Of a stretch of 64,000 bases of DNA, positions 63,324 to 64,000 are shown piece after piece. Under the pieces are notes generated by a model that had not been told where the DNA came from, did no database searches, and was given only the letters and a program-made list of their open reading frames with translations. This DNA comes from Salinimicrobium sp. TH3 (GTDB lineage Bacteria; Bacteroidota; Bacteroidia; Flavobacteriales; Flavobacteriaceae): positions 186,001 to 250,000 of the forward strand of contig NZ_JAPONB010000002.1 in assembly GCF_026676115.1 (NCBI RefSeq). Direction: 5' to 3'. A program made the position numbers and the translations under genes. The number at the start of each line of letters is the position of its first letter. Position 1 is the stretch's first letter.

Positions 63324-64000
63324 ATGCCCTTAGTAAAAAGCACATACAATCCACCGGTGATCTTCAGGAATTATCACATCTCCACGGTATATTCGGCGAT
63401 GGTTAGGCGGGCGCCTGTCCAGCAAAAGCGGGAGCGAATGGACCTTCAGGATGGAGATTTTATGGATCTGGACTGGAGTTTTTCCAGAGAAAATACCAAT
63501 AAGGTCCTGGTGGTGATCCATGGGCTGGAAGGAAGTGCACAAAGGCCATATGTTACCGGGCTCGCGAAATACTTCACGCAGCACGGTTGGGATGTGGCCG
63601 CTGTAAACTTACGTGGTTGCAGCGGAGAGATGAACCGCCGCTTTAGATCTTACCACGCCGGCGCTACAGATGATCTGCAGGAGGTGGTGGACCATATTCT
63701 GAAAAAGAACAAATATACAGAGATCGCATTTAACGGCTTCAGCCTTGGCGCTAACCTCATGCTGAAGTATCTGGGCGAAAACAGGGAGATCCCAAAGGAA
63801 ATCAAGGCAGCCGCTATGGTTTCGGCTCCCTGTGACCTGCATGGCAGCCTCAAACAACTTCAGAAGCGGGAAAATTTCCTGTACGCAAAACGCTTTAGGA
63901 TGAAGCTGCGCGAGCACCTGCTTTTGAGAGCAAAATACTTTCCCGATCAATTAACAAAGCAAGAGATTGAAGCCTGTGACAGCCTACTTGACATTGATAA
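63324..64000 (+). CDS. YheT-type alpha/beta hydrolase, 3' end outside window
   Basis: An open frame from ATG 63324 runs to the window end without a stop; about 225 aa are visible. It begins MPLVKSTYNPPVIFRNYHIS, followed by VLVVIHGLEGSAQRPYVTGL (oxyanion region) and the nucleophile motif NGFSLGANLML. FRSYHAGATDDLQEVVDHI and AAMVSAPCDL fit the YheT/ABHD family of hydrolases. The late His of the triad is not in the window. It probably starts a transcript after a short spacer (63239-63323) shared with the divergent thioesterase. Confidence 0.9.
   Translation, partial: MPLVKSTYNPPVIFRNYHISTVYSAMVRRAPVQQKRERMDLQDGDFMDLDWSFSRENTNKVLVVIHGLEGSAQRPYVTGLAKYFTQHGWDVAAVNLRGCSGEMNRRFRSYHAGATDDLQEVVDHILKKNKYTEIAFNGFSLGANLMLKYLGENREIPKEIKAAAMVSAPCDLHGSLKQLQKRENFLYAKRFRMKLREHLLLRAKYFPDQLTKQEIEACDSLLDID

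Overview
The window looks like chromosomal DNA of a marine-type member of the Flavobacteriaceae (Bacteroidota), close in style to Gramella/Christiangramia, Salegentibacter or Salinimicrobium; the genus is a guess. The support is a set of flavobacterial families (DUF2480, DUF3078, TonB receptors with a carboxypeptidase-like N-terminal domain, type-2 isoleucyl-tRNA synthetase, SUF system), many lipoproteins with short lipoboxes, moderately low GC, weak Shine-Dalgarno sequences and repeated TAnnTTTG promoter elements 20-60 nt upstream of genes. No rRNA, tRNA, CRISPR array, prophage or insertion sequence was seen. Gene starts were chosen by homology-like N-termini and signal peptides rather than by the longest reading frame.

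Layout. 1-4.0 kb: a possible decayed gene fragment, aminopeptidase P, an alpha/beta hydrolase, a small CxxC protein and thiL. 4.3-13 kb: a SUF iron-sulfur assembly operon (sufA, sufB, sufC, sufD, sufS, sufE, DUF59/sufT, DUF2480, DUF3078). It is interrupted by a four-helix-bundle gene and by two lipoprotein genes. 13-19.7 kb: hflX, a secreted protein, an FAD oxidoreductase, an NTF2-like protein and an S9 prolyl oligopeptidase. 19.7-31.6 kb: two TonB-dependent receptors, each followed by a non-SusD lipoprotein, plus two exported nuclease-family proteins (endonuclease/exonuclease/phosphatase and endonuclease I). This is a candidate extracellular nucleic-acid scavenging locus. 31.8-36.4 kb: an operon DUF3108, tryptophan dioxygenase, M23 peptidase, pgi. 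36.7-39.1 kb: the tyrosine catabolism genes hmgA and hpd. 39.2-43.3 kb: uvrC and a patatin-barrel protein. 43.5-48.3 kb: a retropepsin-like/RimK/aspartoacylase trio, 5-formyl-THF cyclo-ligase and a soluble histidine kinase with a stand-alone receiver. 48.3-56.7 kb: ileS, a DksA-like protein, a DUF4097-like protein, lspA, and recO coupled to a third TonB receptor. 56.8-64 kb: gdhA, a putative outer-membrane protein, metB, a lipoprotein, an ArsC-like protein, an EamA transporter, a thioesterase and a YheT-type hydrolase cut by the window end.

Most notable observations: (1) the four-helix-bundle gene between sufA and sufB is enclosed by complementary 31-nt arms built of 7-bp repeats, like the intervening sequences of 23S rRNA, and related heptad arrays occur at other intergenic sites; (2) the receptor-plus-nuclease locus, including a repeat lipoprotein of no family I recognise; (3) isoleucyl-tRNA synthetase carries GIHH instead of HxGH, a variant linked with mupirocin hyper-resistance; (4) a near-identical GAAAACGTTTT palindrome lies in front of both hmgA and gdhA.
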